From FEN-1279 sp964501535 (GTDB lineage: Bacteria; Bacteroidota; Ignavibacteria; Tepidaquicellales; Tepidaquicellaceae): 64,000 nucleotides of DNA. The translations under genes were made by a program, and so were the position numbers. The stretch is from positions 1-64,000 of the forward strand of contig CAZCSV010000002.1 of NCBI GenBank assembly GCA_964501535.1, given 5' to 3'. This document shows, one piece after another, positions 1-8,528 of the stretch (the first letter of the stretch is position 1; each line of letters starts with the position of its first letter). The notes beneath the pieces were generated by a model. It made no database searches. It was not told the DNA's origin and saw nothing but the letters and a program-made list of their open reading frames with translations.

Positions 1-1
1 T

Positions 2-3000
2 TTCTTCTACAAAAATACGTTATTCGAAGTGTCTATCAAAGTGGGGGAAGTACAAATAAATAAAGTACATAATTTTTATTATGATGAATGTTTTATGAGC
101 CAAATGCCTTGTCTGAAATATATTAACGATTATATAAAAGCTGAATCACAGGATCACAAATTAAGCCTTGTGCCTATTATGAATTTTGGTTTCGTAAATC
201 AATATCACTCCCATTATCCCATTCAATTTGATTACACGCCAGAAGAATTTAAAGATATATTTTTTGATGACATGGGTTTTAAAGAGCTTGCATTCGATAA
301 TTATCCATTTGATGGGCACGAAGCAGAACCAGATAAGCCGCGTCCTATAGTTCCTAATACCTTTCCTCCAAGAAATTATAGCCCATCAAATGGATATTTA
401 GCTTATCAGGTTGACCCACAAATATATAATGATAGTCTGCAGATACTTTTAGACCATCCATCACCAAATGCATTTGTAGGTGGTCTTAAATTTTTTAAAA
501 GAGTTGATAGTATTTGCAAGGTAGAAGATAATCTAGATACTAAAATGACGCCGATACTCCAAACTCATCTAAATAATGCCGGTGATGGTGTATTAAAAGA
601 ACCTACTAATGAGGAAATTAATGTAATGACGCATCTTGCTTTATGCTATGGAGCAAGGTCGGTAAACTATTTTGCATTTATCGGTTATGGGAATTATGAT
701 CCTATACCTCCAAACAATACATACAAATATTGCAGAGGATTGATAAATCCCACAAGTGTAATTGAAAAAAGAATTTATAATGAATATGGTCAGGAAAAAT
801 GGGCTAATATGATTAATTTAATTTCAAAAATAAAAAAATGGGGAAATTACCTTTTAAGTTTTAATCCTATATACACAAAATCATTTGTAAACAGAATACC
901 CATAGAAAGATATTATTTAAGAAATGAAACATATTTTTGGGGTGCACATACATTAATTCCGGGAAGCGGTAATTTACAGTGTAATGAAGATTTAGTACCG
1001 CCAAATGTTCCACTTAATCAGCCCGAAGGAATGATTTTTGAGTGTCAGGATGATTCGTATTTACAGGTAGCAACTTTTAAAAATAGTGCGGATGATAATA
1101 CAAAGTATTTTATGATAGTCAACAGAAGATGTGCTCCGGAAAATAACGTTACTCATCCGGGATTTTCAGATAAAAGGTGGGTAAGGGTAAGGTTTAAACC
1201 AAATTTACCTGAATTTAATGGTGCAAATAGTTGGTCAATATTTAACCTTGAAGATGGTTCCTTTGTTGGTTCTTTTGATAAAAATTATTACAGCTATGTG
1301 GATTTGAGTAATAATATGAATGTGAATAGCTGGTTTAATCCCGGTGAAGGAAGACTATTTAAAATATCACCAACTAAAATTTCTGGCGGCACACTTGCTT
1401 GTGACGAAGTTATCCAGAATGAAACCTTTACTTGCCAGGATACTATCTTTACTAATGGTCACAATCTCACCATCGGCTTCGGTACTACAATCAACTTCTG
1501 CGATAGCGGATGCATAGTTGTAAACGGCGGGAGCTTCACCTGCGGAGATGTAGCACAGCCCACTCACGATAGAAATATTATTTTCAAAGGCACCACTAAT
1601 AATAACTGGAACGGTTTTACTTTTAACGGTTGCAACCTTGTAAATATAAACTCCGCACAATTTCAAAATGTAAAAGGTCCTGCTGAAAATACAAACTACG
1701 CAGTAAAAATGATTAACTGCAACACATTTAATATTAATAACTGCACTTTCACAAATGCAGGCACGCAAAAATCCGGTGCAATCGAAGCAAACTATTCAGG
1801 CGATGGGTTAATTGGTGATGCAAATCTTTACATCGCAGGAAATACATTCGATATGAATACGAGCGATAAAACGATTGTAAGCATTATAGCAAATGCAGAG
1901 AGTAATGTACCGGTTATGATAAATAATAATATTTTTACTTCCTCTTCAAACTCAGCAACGGCTATGTACCTTTCCTTTGTTAACGGAACAGAAATCAGCG
2001 GAAACTCGATTACAGGATATAACAAAGGAATCGAAATGCATTATACCAATATAGATGTAATCGGAAACACAATTACATCGACCACAGGGAATAACGGAGC
2101 AAAAGGAATAGACGCGCAGGACTTCAGCACTGCAAACCTGACCGTGAACGGAACTCTGCGAACGGGAGGTTTAAACGTGTTCGATAACGTTGGTGAAAAT
2201 ATAAATAATATTTATGTGAACGATGCATATTTCTTTCTCGATAAAGGTAAAAATCAATTTAACATTTTGCAGAATTCAAATTCTTATCACTTAAAAGGTT
2301 ATTTCCCGGGATATAATGGTGAAAGTCCTCTCGATGAAACCGCAAATTGCTTTAAGGTGGATAATGTTGCAATTGTGGAATCGAATTTACCAATTAAAGA
2401 TGTAAAACGTAGAGAAACCGAAGATGATGTTGGTTTTAACTTCTTCTCTTACGATTGCAGTAATGGTATTCAATGTGATGCCATAATAGTAGAATTGGGA
2501 AATGATGTTGAAGATACAATCTGCACTATTCCCGGAGGCTCGGGCGGAGGAGTTCCGATGATTCAAACAATTACGCCGAAAAGGATGTATGATTCGCTTT
2601 GTATATTAATGAGATTAAGAAACTTCCCGCAGGCAAAAGTAAAATGTTATCAACTGCTAAATACTTTCCCTGATAGCACGCAAAGTCTTAATGCAATCTC
2701 AAAATATTATTATCTTGCAGTATCGCTTGACACATCTACAGTAAATATTACAGATTGTAAAACTTTTTTGAATACATTAATCTTAAATCACCCGAATAAC
2801 TTGCCACTGGTAAGGAAATGCAATTATTATGTTCAAAAATGCAAAGTGAGATTGAAACAATATCAATCCGCTAAGACCGGGTTCCAGCAGATTATGCAAC
2901 AGAATCCATACTCTTATGAAGCCCTGCTTGCAAGTTGGGACTATGCGGCAACACATCTTTTGGACAGTCTCAACGGTCCCGGAGGATTATCTAATGATGA

Positions 3001-3688
3001 TTCACGTTTTACGTCTGACGTTTCACGTTTCACTATTGACGAGTTTAGCTCAGAAGATATTTTATCGTTAGATTATGACGTTTTATTTGATAAAATCGAC
3101 AACCTTATGTTCAACGATGATGAGAAAGATGCTTTCACAAAAGAGCAGAGAAAATCAATTTCAACATCAGTAGTTACGGCATTGGATAATTCAAAAAAGA
3201 AATCAAAGAATCATATTGAAATTCTGACGAAAAAAAGTGAAGCCGGAAACCCCGATGCAACTGTTGAGCTAAAAGTAATAAAAACATTAAAAGAAGTAGT
3301 GAAAATCAAAAAACCGAAAACGATATTCGAGCATATAAAATCTGTAAATAAAGATATACAAAAACTCAACACTGTTAAAAATGAAACCGTAAAGAAAGTG
3401 ACAAGTGTAATTCCCGAGACTTATAATCTTTCACAAAATTATCCGAATCCGTTTAATCCTGTTACCAAAATAAATTACGAACTACCAAAAGACGGAAGAG
3501 TGAAACTCGTGATTTATGATATACTCGGAAGGGAAATAAAAACTCTCGTAAACGAACTTAAACAAGCCGGAAGATATATAATAGAATTCAATGGTAGCAA
3601 CTATGCAAGCGGAGTATATTTCTATAGGATACAGGTAGAAGGAGGAAAGAGTTATACAGCGGTGAAGAAAATGGTGTTGATTAAATAG
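2..3688 (+). CDS. Large T9SS-secreted multidomain protein (5' end outside window)
   Basis: The reading frame is open to the window edge and the first residues do not look like a signal peptide, so the true start lies upstream; a GTG at 29 is only an internal candidate. Using the GTG as residue 1, residues 1-330 look like a TIM-barrel or glycosidase-like region (YGARSVNYFAF strand). Residues about 450-760 are Asn/Gly-rich repeats typical of a right-handed parallel beta-helix. Residues 860-960 resemble TPR-like helices. A Lys-rich linker leads to a T9SS type A sorting domain from about residue 1135 (QNYPNPFNP, YDILGREI, SGVYFYR, terminal KKMVLIK). It is probably exported and surface-attached. 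The substrate is unknown; the barrel and beta-helix could act on polysaccharide, but no catalytic residues were identified. A terminator follows the stop. Confidence 0.75.
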   Translation, partial: FFYKNTLFEVSIKVGEVQINKVHNFYYDECFMSQMPCLKYINDYIKAESQDHKLSLVPIMNFGFVNQYHSHYPIQFDYTPEEFKDIFFDDMGFKELAFDNYPFDGHEAEPDKPRPIVPNTFPPRNYSPSNGYLAYQVDPQIYNDSLQILLDHPSPNAFVGGLKFFKRVDSICKVEDNLDTKMTPILQTHLNNAGDGVLKEPTNEEINVMTHLALCYGARSVNYFAFIGYGNYDPIPPNNTYKYCRGLINPTSVIEKRIYNEYGQEKWANMINLISKIKKWGNYLLSFNPIYTKSFVNRIPIERYYLRNETYFWGAHTLIPGSGNLQCNEDLVPPNVPLNQPEGMIFECQDDSYLQVATFKNSADDNTKYFMIVNRRCAPENNVTHPGFSDKRWVRVRFKPNLPEFNGANSWSIFNLEDGSFVGSFDKNYYSYVDLSNNMNVNSWFNPGEGRLFKISPTKISGGTLACDEVIQNETFTCQDTIFTNGHNLTIGFGTTINFCDSGCIVVNGGSFTCGDVAQPTHDRNIIFKGTTNNNWNGFTFNGCNLVNINSAQFQNVKGPAENTNYAVKMINCNTFNINNCTFTNAGTQKSGAIEANYSGDGLIGDANLYIAGNTFDMNTSDKTIVSIIANAESNVPVMINNNIFTSSSNSATAMYLSFVNGTEISGNSITGYNKGIEMHYTNIDVIGNTITSTTGNNGAKGIDAQDFSTANLTVNGTLRTGGLNVFDNVGENINNIYVNDAYFFLDKGKNQFNILQNSNSYHLKGYFPGYNGESPLDETANCFKVDNVAIVESNLPIKDVKRRETEDDVGFNFFSYDCSNGIQCDAIIVELGNDVEDTICTIPGGSGGGVPMIQTITPKRMYDSLCILMRLRNFPQAKVKCYQLLNTFPDSTQSLNAISKYYYLAVSLDTSTVNITDCKTFLNTLILNHPNNLPLVRKCNYYVQKCKVRLKQYQSAKTGFQQIMQQNPYSYEALLASWDYAATHLLDSLNGPGGLSNDDSRFTSDVSRFTIDEFSSEDILSLDYDVLFDKIDNLMFNDDEKDAFTKEQRKSISTSVVTALDNSKKKSKNHIEILTKKSEAGNPDATVELKVIKTLKEVVKIKKPKTIFEHIKSVNKDIQKLNTVKNETVKKVTSVIPETYNLSQNYPNPFNPVTKINYELPKDGRVKLVIYDILGREIKTLVNELKQAGRYIIEFNGSNYASGVYFYRIQVEGGKSYTAVKKMVLIK

Positions 3689-3712
3689 TTTCTCCTCATT
3701 GAACAGAAGATT

Positions 3713-3746
3713 AAGCCGGAAAAGCAAGACCTCCGGCTTTTTTTTA
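3713..3746 (+). terminator. Rho-independent terminator after the first cargo gene
   Basis: The inverted arms AAGCCGGA and TCCGGCTT, separated by 11 bases, are followed by a run of T. It lies 25 bases past the stop codon. Confidence 0.8.
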
Positions 3747-3837
3747 TTCTGCAAAACAGAAAACCTTATTTGCAAAATATTAACTTGATTATATTATTCA
3801 AATCGCTCAATTTCGTTAAAACTTAATATAATTAAAA

Positions 3838-4014
3838 ATGGAAGTAAAAATAGAAGACAAAAAGTTAATTATCGTAATTGATTTACAAGAACCAACTCCC
3901 AGTGCATCCGGAAAGACATTAGTAGTAGCAACTACACACGGAAACGTGCCGACTGAATGTGAAATCGATGGTAAAAAAGTTGTAATTGGGTTGAATGCTT
4001 ACATTAAAAAATGA
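3838..4014 (+). CDS. Small conserved protein, 58 aa
   Basis: A complete 58-codon frame starts with ATG at 3838 and ends with TGA. The product begins MEVKIEDKKLIIVIDLQ, contains PTPSASGKTLVVATT and ends GLNAYIKK. From memory, this layout (short beta-strands, SASGKTLVVA, then GLNxY near the end) occurs in small single-domain proteins of unknown function in many bacteria. It has no signal peptide or membrane segment and is likely cytoplasmic. Codon use matches its neighbours. It stands alone between a terminator and tRNA-Pro. No Shine-Dalgarno sequence is evident; the upstream sequence is AT-rich. Confidence 0.65.
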   Translation: MEVKIEDKKLIIVIDLQEPTPSASGKTLVVATTHGNVPTECEIDGKKVVIGLNAYIKK

Positions 4015-4075
4015 TATTTTATTAACTGATGTATTTATAGATTTGACAAATTTGAAATTGCTAAAATGTTCTGTC

Positions 4076-4108
4076 AAAGTTCTGCTAAAGTTCTGCTAAA
4101 GTTCTGCT
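4076..4108. repeat. 11-bp tandem repeat, three perfect copies
   Basis: The unit AAAGTTCTGCT occurs three times head to tail (4076, 4087, 4098), preceded by a degenerate unit (AAATGTTCTGTC). It lies between the 58-aa gene and tRNA-Pro and is not part of a coding frame. Confidence 0.85.
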
Positions 4109-4237
4109 AATCCAGAAACACTGAGGTCAATTTAGACCGTTTTTCGCACTTTTTATTTTCGGAAGATTTTTTGAAATGTCAGAAAAAATGACTAAAATGT
4201 TTTATTTTTATGCATTATATTGCATTTCTTTAAGATT

Positions 4238-4311
4238 CGGGATGTAGCGTAGCCTGGTAGCGCGCATCGTTCGGGACGATGAGGTCGCTGGTTCGAATCC
4301 AGTCATCCCGA
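4238..4311 (+). tRNA. tRNA-Pro (anticodon CGG)
   Basis: The full cloverleaf can be drawn: acceptor CGGGATG/CATCCCG, D stem GCGT/GCGC, anticodon stem CATCG/CGATG with loop TTCGGGA, and T stem GCTGG/CCAGT with loop TTCGAAT. The C1-G72 pair and discriminator A73 fit bacterial tRNA-Pro. The CCA end is not encoded. A terminator hairpin follows within five bases. Confidence 0.95.
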
Positions 4312-4315
4312 CATT

Positions 4316-4350
4316 AAAAGAGGTTATCATAAAAAATAACCTCTTTTATT
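4316..4350 (+). terminator. Terminator after tRNA-Pro
   Basis: Twelve-base perfect arms AAAAGAGGTTAT and ATAACCTCTTTT are separated by eight bases and followed by a T-rich stretch. Confidence 0.8.
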
Positions 4351-4382
4351 TTTGGACGAAGTTCAGATGCAATAATATAAGA

Positions 4383-4421
4383 AAAGCGGAGTTCCAATTT
4401 TTTAAATTGAAATCCCGCTTT
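4383..4421 (-). terminator. Probable terminator of the following minus-strand gene
   Basis: A long imperfect inverted repeat (AAAGCGG with CCGCTTT, then CAATTT with AAATTG) sits just past the stop of the minus-strand cargo gene. On the minus strand it ends in a short T-rich tail, so the terminator call is moderate. Confidence 0.45.
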
Positions 4422-4442
4422 AAGAAAATTTAAAAATCCGCT

Positions 4443-5957
4443 TTATTTAACGATTACCATTTTTTTCGTTTCGGAGAAATTGTTCTGTCCGGAACAATTC
4501 AGTTTATAGAAATACACTCCGGAGGAAAGATTACTTCCGTCGAAAGCAACCTCATAAGTACCTGCGCTCTGTTTTTGGTTTACCAGAACAGCAACTTCTT
4601 TTCCCGTGATGTCAAAGACTTTCAGGTTCACCTCGCTGTTTACGGGCAGTTGATAGGTGATGGTTGTTTTTGGGTTGAACGGATTCGGGAAATTTTGTTT
4701 CAGTGTAAATTTATCCGGGGCAAGATTTTGGTTACCTGTAATTCCGGAAACGAGATTAAATCTATCCCACCAGACGCGTTTACTTGTTCCTTCGAGTCCC
4801 ACCCATACCACTCCGACATCGCCTGTATTATATAATTCCACCATTGCAGGTATATATGCCCGTGCCGACCATCCGGGAATATGCTCGCTGAATTGTACAG
4901 GAGAGGAAAAATTGCCGGGTGTAGTTGTATTAGCATACCTGTATAACATCTTATCGGTATTGTTAGTAGGGGCGCCGGATTGCAAGCTATCGGAGTAGTA
5001 AGCGATATCGAGTCCTCCGCTTCCAGTTTTAAAGTGTCTGGCTTCAAACCAGTATTCATCCACATTAGGATTTCCGGCGAGTGTAACGGGGGCGGCATAG
5101 TTTGCTCCGCTGTTGGTACTGATTCTGCACATAATATTAATTGAACCGGTAGAACCCAGGGTATATATAAACCATACTTTGCCGCAGTACATCACCGGTT
5201 GGACCTCACTTTTGGGTTGAGTTTCGGTAGCCACATCCTGGAAGCCCATAGATGAAATTTGCCCCGGGGAGGTTTCTCTATAGCGACCCGACCTGATAAC
5301 CCCGGATAAAGTATCTGTAGCGGGCGAATAAAAAGTCAGAATAAGTGTATCTCCCGAACCTGACATATACATTCTTGGAAACGAGCCGGTTGAAACTGAA
5401 CCTGTCTGGGTGATAGTCGCAAATCCGTTGTTAGAGCTGTATCTCGGAATCGATGTAGATGTAAGAGCATCGGCGACTACATAAAGTCCTCCGGTCGATG
5501 ATGCGACAACATCAAAATCGCGATAAGTAACCGCAGAGATTGAATTGAAATTATTATTTTCGACATTCAGGCAATAGATAATTGAATTTATCAGGTAGAA
5601 ATAATAAACGGAATCGAGGCCAGTGCGGACCATTTTTGCTCTCAGAGGCATAACCGTGCCCGTATAGCTCAGGAAGTTAGTCCAGGTCGCACCATAGTTT
5701 GTCGACCGAAAAATGACCATACTTTTGCCCGCTTGAATTGCAGTATCGGCTATAGCCAAGTAAATAGTACCGTTTGTTTTAGCGATACCCGAGATTTTTC
5801 CGAACGGTTCTGAGTTTGAAATCTTGATGTCATTACCCCAGTCTGTGGGTTCGTAGTTAAACTCTTGAGATTTTGTTGGAGCTTTCGTCCATGTTTGAGC
5901 TGAAATAAAACCGCAGGTAAAGACTAAGATAAGTAAAGCAAATAATAAATTTTTCAT
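4443..5957 (-). CDS. T9SS-secreted sialidase-like (BNR) repeat protein
   Basis: The product has 504 residues. It starts with a clear signal peptide (MKNLLFALLILVF, with AQ near residue 21). The central region resembles a sialidase-type beta-propeller, with a BNR-like block FRSTNYGATWTNF near residue 84 and repeated beta-strands with S-G-D turns. The last ~85 residues are a type A sorting domain (QNFPNPFNP, FDITGKEV, SGVYFYK, KKMVIVK). It is expected to be exported, cleaved and attached to or released from the cell surface through T9SS. No catalytic Asp-box series is complete enough to call an enzyme. It is transcribed alone, convergent with tRNA-Pro. Confidence 0.8.
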   Translation of the reverse strand: MKNLLFALLILVFTCGFISAQTWTKAPTKSQEFNYEPTDWGNDIKISNSEPFGKISGIAKTNGTIYLAIADTAIQAGKSMVIFRSTNYGATWTNFLSYTGTVMPLRAKMVRTGLDSVYYFYLINSIIYCLNVENNNFNSISAVTYRDFDVVASSTGGLYVVADALTSTSIPRYSSNNGFATITQTGSVSTGSFPRMYMSGSGDTLILTFYSPATDTLSGVIRSGRYRETSPGQISSMGFQDVATETQPKSEVQPVMYCGKVWFIYTLGSTGSINIMCRISTNSGANYAAPVTLAGNPNVDEYWFEARHFKTGSGGLDIAYYSDSLQSGAPTNNTDKMLYRYANTTTPGNFSSPVQFSEHIPGWSARAYIPAMVELYNTGDVGVVWVGLEGTSKRVWWDRFNLVSGITGNQNLAPDKFTLKQNFPNPFNPKTTITYQLPVNSEVNLKVFDITGKEVAVLVNQKQSAGTYEVAFDGSNLSSGVYFYKLNCSGQNNFSETKKMVIVK

Positions 5958-6167
5958 ATTATACTCCTCTTTAAGTTATTAAAATGTTGGATTAAGAACT
6001 TGATAAATAAATAACTTAAACACATTTAATAAAATTTTTTACAAAAATAAAGTCATTTATTTATGATAAATTTGAATTAGAGATTAAAAATTTTATTAGT
6101 GATAACAAATTAACATTGATTAATTCAAAAATTGTAAATAGTTTAATTCGGAAATAAAAACAAGCGG

Positions 6168-6629
6168 ATGAATGATTATTACAAATACGCAGGGAAAGTT
6201 TCCGTATTAGTTACGGCAATTCTGATATTTCTCATTGCAAGCTGCAAGGAGGAATCCGTTTCGACGGGCGGCGGTCAAATCACGCCTCCGGCGGTAAACT
6301 GGATTTTAGATTATTATGATTATAATATCGGGACTTTATATTGAACATGGCCTAATCCCTGTTTCATAGATGTTGTAACGGACACGATAGATTTGACCAA
6401 TAATGATTCTCTCAGGATACTAATGAGATTTCATTCAATCAGGAACAACGCATTAACCATAACAAAGGTGCCGTATCCGGTGGAATTTTACACTTACACA
6501 TTTCCGGACAGTGCTTACGGTTTAATAGACGAGACATTTCCTTCGTTCAAGTCAAAGGTTTTATTCGATTTTGGTTTTGAGGTCGGAACAAAGATAACGA
6601 TTGACACATTACAGATATACAAGAAATAG
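6168..6629 (+). pseudogene. Lipoprotein gene interrupted by an in-frame TGA
   Basis: ATG at 6168 opens a frame with an N-terminal hydrophobic stretch and lipobox (LIFLIASC), followed by a Gly-rich linker. The frame meets TGA at 6342-6344. The same frame then runs open to 6629 and reads as one protein (TWPNPCFIDVVTDTID, then strands ending TIDTLQIYKK). One base change (TGG for TGA) would restore an intact lipoprotein of about 153 residues. It could be a decayed gene, a recent nonsense mutation or a sequencing error. TGA is used as a normal stop elsewhere here, so recoding is unlikely. The product family is not recognised. Confidence 0.65.
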
Positions 6630-6877
6630 TATTCGTCAGTAAACAAGCACATAATATTGATAATTTAGAATTTTATTGGGAAACATCAAAAAAACTATTG
6701 TAAAGCATAATATTTTTATAAATACTGGAAATAAATGACGAGTAATTAGCAAGTTATTATTATAAATAGAAGTTACTGAAATTTTAAGGATTTAGGTCAC
6801 ATAATATTTTCTCGCCTTGAAAATCAAACAAAAATTTATTAATTTACTTTTTTATTAGAAATTTGTAAAAGGACAGC

Positions 6878-7105
6878 ATGAAAAAGAATTTTCATCCGAA
6901 ATATTATAAATGTAACGTGATTTGCAACTGCGGTGAGAATCGCGGAGTTTTATTCACGACTCGTTCGACCGTACCCGAAATAAAAGTCGAAATATGTTCA
7001 TTATGTCACCCATTTTTCACCGGGACGCAAAAGATAGTAGACACTGCCGGAAGGGTTGAAAAATACTTAAAGAAATATGGAAAGACAAAAAAAGCATCAG
7101 AGTAA
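6878..7105 (+). CDS. rpmE: 50S ribosomal protein L31
   Basis: The 75-residue product has the L31 pattern MKKNFHPKYY at the start and conserved FTTRST and CHPFFTG blocks. Cysteines C16, C18, C40 and C43 match the zinc-binding form of L31. The protein joins the large ribosomal subunit and bridges to the small one. ATG follows AAAGGACAGC, a plausible Shine-Dalgarno. The gene stands alone with its own terminator 25 bases downstream. Confidence 0.95.
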   Translation: MKKNFHPKYYKCNVICNCGENRGVLFTTRSTVPEIKVEICSLCHPFFTGTQKIVDTAGRVEKYLKKYGKTKKASE

Positions 7106-7129
7106 TACACATTAATCAATAAGTTTTCG

Positions 7130-7161
7130 AGCCAGTTGAATTTTTTCGGCTGGCTTTTTTG
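7130..7161 (+). terminator. Terminator after rpmE
   Basis: Arms AGCCAG and CTGGCT, with a loop rich in A and T, are followed by six T residues. Confidence 0.8.
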
Positions 7162-7242
7162 TTTAAGAGGATTCACAGCGGTAAAAAGTGAAATGGTTCG
7201 GGATAATTAAGCAATAAATATTTAACTTCAAATCGTTACGAG

Positions 7243-8502
7243 ATGAAAATTTTAATTTTCGAAGATAATTTTTCGGGTGAGCTTGCCCCTTTATCGTTAC
7301 TCCGACCCGTATATGACATTGTTACGGGGGTTTTCACAAACAGAGAACGGCTCGAGCAATTCATTCCATCAAAATACAAACTATCGCTACATTGCAGGAA
7401 CCTGCTGTATCCTGTTGTGAGTACAGAAAACCGGACGAGTAAAGTTAACAAGCTTGAAAAGGACGATTACATATTTATTAACGGGAGTGTAATTTACGAA
7501 AGCGGATTCATTTCGTGGGTGATAAAGAAGATGAAGATGAATTCCGTATTATCGGACGAAGGGAAGGTGATAGCGGCTAAGATATCGGGTAACAAGCTGA
7601 CTTTTTTAAGCCGCAAAATAGAAAACGTAAATATAGACAACAGGTTATGTGCAGATGATTTCGATTATCTGGAAATATTCGAGGACAAGGAAGTTAAGGA
7701 AAAGTATTCGGTGCTTTATATAAATTATCCGTGGGATATAATAAGATACTTTGACAAGGTTTTAGAAAACGATTTATCGAGCAGGGGAATCAGTAAAAGA
7801 AAGGTTAATCTGCACACAAAAGTTGCAGCCGTAAATTTAAAGGGTATAAAGATATCGAAGACGGCAAATTTATATCCGAAAGTGGTGTTGGATGCAGGGG
7901 CAGGAACGATATTCATAGACGACGGAGCAACGATAGAGCCGTTTACTTACATCAAAGGACCGGTATACATAGGAAAGAATGTTCTTATAAAATCAGGAGC
8001 CAGGATATACGGACCCTGCAGTTTGGGTTCCGGCTGCAAGGCAGCGGGAGAGATATCGGGTTCGATATTTCATTCAAACGTAAACAAGCAGCACGACGGT
8101 TTTATAGGAAACTCATATGCATGTCCGTTCGTAAACTTCGGTGCGGACACAGTAACGAGCAATTTAAAGAACAACTATTCGAAGATACGTGTGAAGCACG
8201 GGGGAGAGCAGATAGATACGGGAATGCAGTTTCTCGGAACGATTGCGGGCGACCATTCGAAATTCGGGATTAACACGATGCTGAACACGGGGACCATAGT
8301 CGGGATATTTGCAAACATAGCGGGAGGAGGATTTCCCGATAAACAGGTCGATTCGTTTTCGTGGAACATACTCGGCAGTCAGCCGGTCAGATACAAGCTG
8401 GAAGAAGCCCTTGCGACGGCGAAGACGGTTTTCACGCGAAGGCATATCGAGATGATGAAAGAATACGAAGAACTGGTAAGGGAGATATACAAGCAGTTAT
8501 AA
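7243..8502 (+). CDS. GlmU-related sugar nucleotidyltransferase
   Basis: The product has 419 residues. The N-terminus (MKILIFEDNFSGELAPLSLL, then RPVYDIVTG) matches the GlmU-related family often annotated as putative sugar nucleotidyltransferase. Residues about 195-375 are a left-handed beta-helix of hexapeptide repeats (for example IEPFTYIKGPVYIGKNVLIK), the acyltransferase fold found in GlmU. A Gly-rich NTP-binding loop like that of true GlmU is not obvious, so nucleotidyl transfer is inferred from the family. The likely role is in sugar-nucleotide or cell-envelope precursor metabolism in the cytoplasm. The next gene, a membrane glycosyltransferase, starts 26 bases downstream, suggesting a two-gene operon for glycan assembly. 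Confidence 0.8.
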   Translation: MKILIFEDNFSGELAPLSLLRPVYDIVTGVFTNRERLEQFIPSKYKLSLHCRNLLYPVVSTENRTSKVNKLEKDDYIFINGSVIYESGFISWVIKKMKMNSVLSDEGKVIAAKISGNKLTFLSRKIENVNIDNRLCADDFDYLEIFEDKEVKEKYSVLYINYPWDIIRYFDKVLENDLSSRGISKRKVNLHTKVAAVNLKGIKISKTANLYPKVVLDAGAGTIFIDDGATIEPFTYIKGPVYIGKNVLIKSGARIYGPCSLGSGCKAAGEISGSIFHSNVNKQHDGFIGNSYACPFVNFGADTVTSNLKNNYSKIRVKHGGEQIDTGMQFLGTIAGDHSKFGINTMLNTGTIVGIFANIAGGGFPDKQVDSFSWNILGSQPVRYKLEEALATAKTVFTRRHIEMMKEYEELVREIYKQL

Positions 8503-8528
8503 AGTTTACAGCACGGAAAAAAATTATT

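Noticed and set aside
1367..1768. Minus-strand frame inside the beta-helix region of the first cargo gene
   Set aside because: It mirrors Asn/Thr-rich coding on the plus strand and lacks start context and recognisable motifs.
4076..4108. CRISPR array
   Set aside because: The 11-base units are contiguous with no spacers and there are no cas genes.
8361..8528. Longer start for the GT-C protein at 8529
   Set aside because: The extra 56 residues overlap the GlmU-related gene, are hydrophilic and come before a good ATG and first membrane helix.
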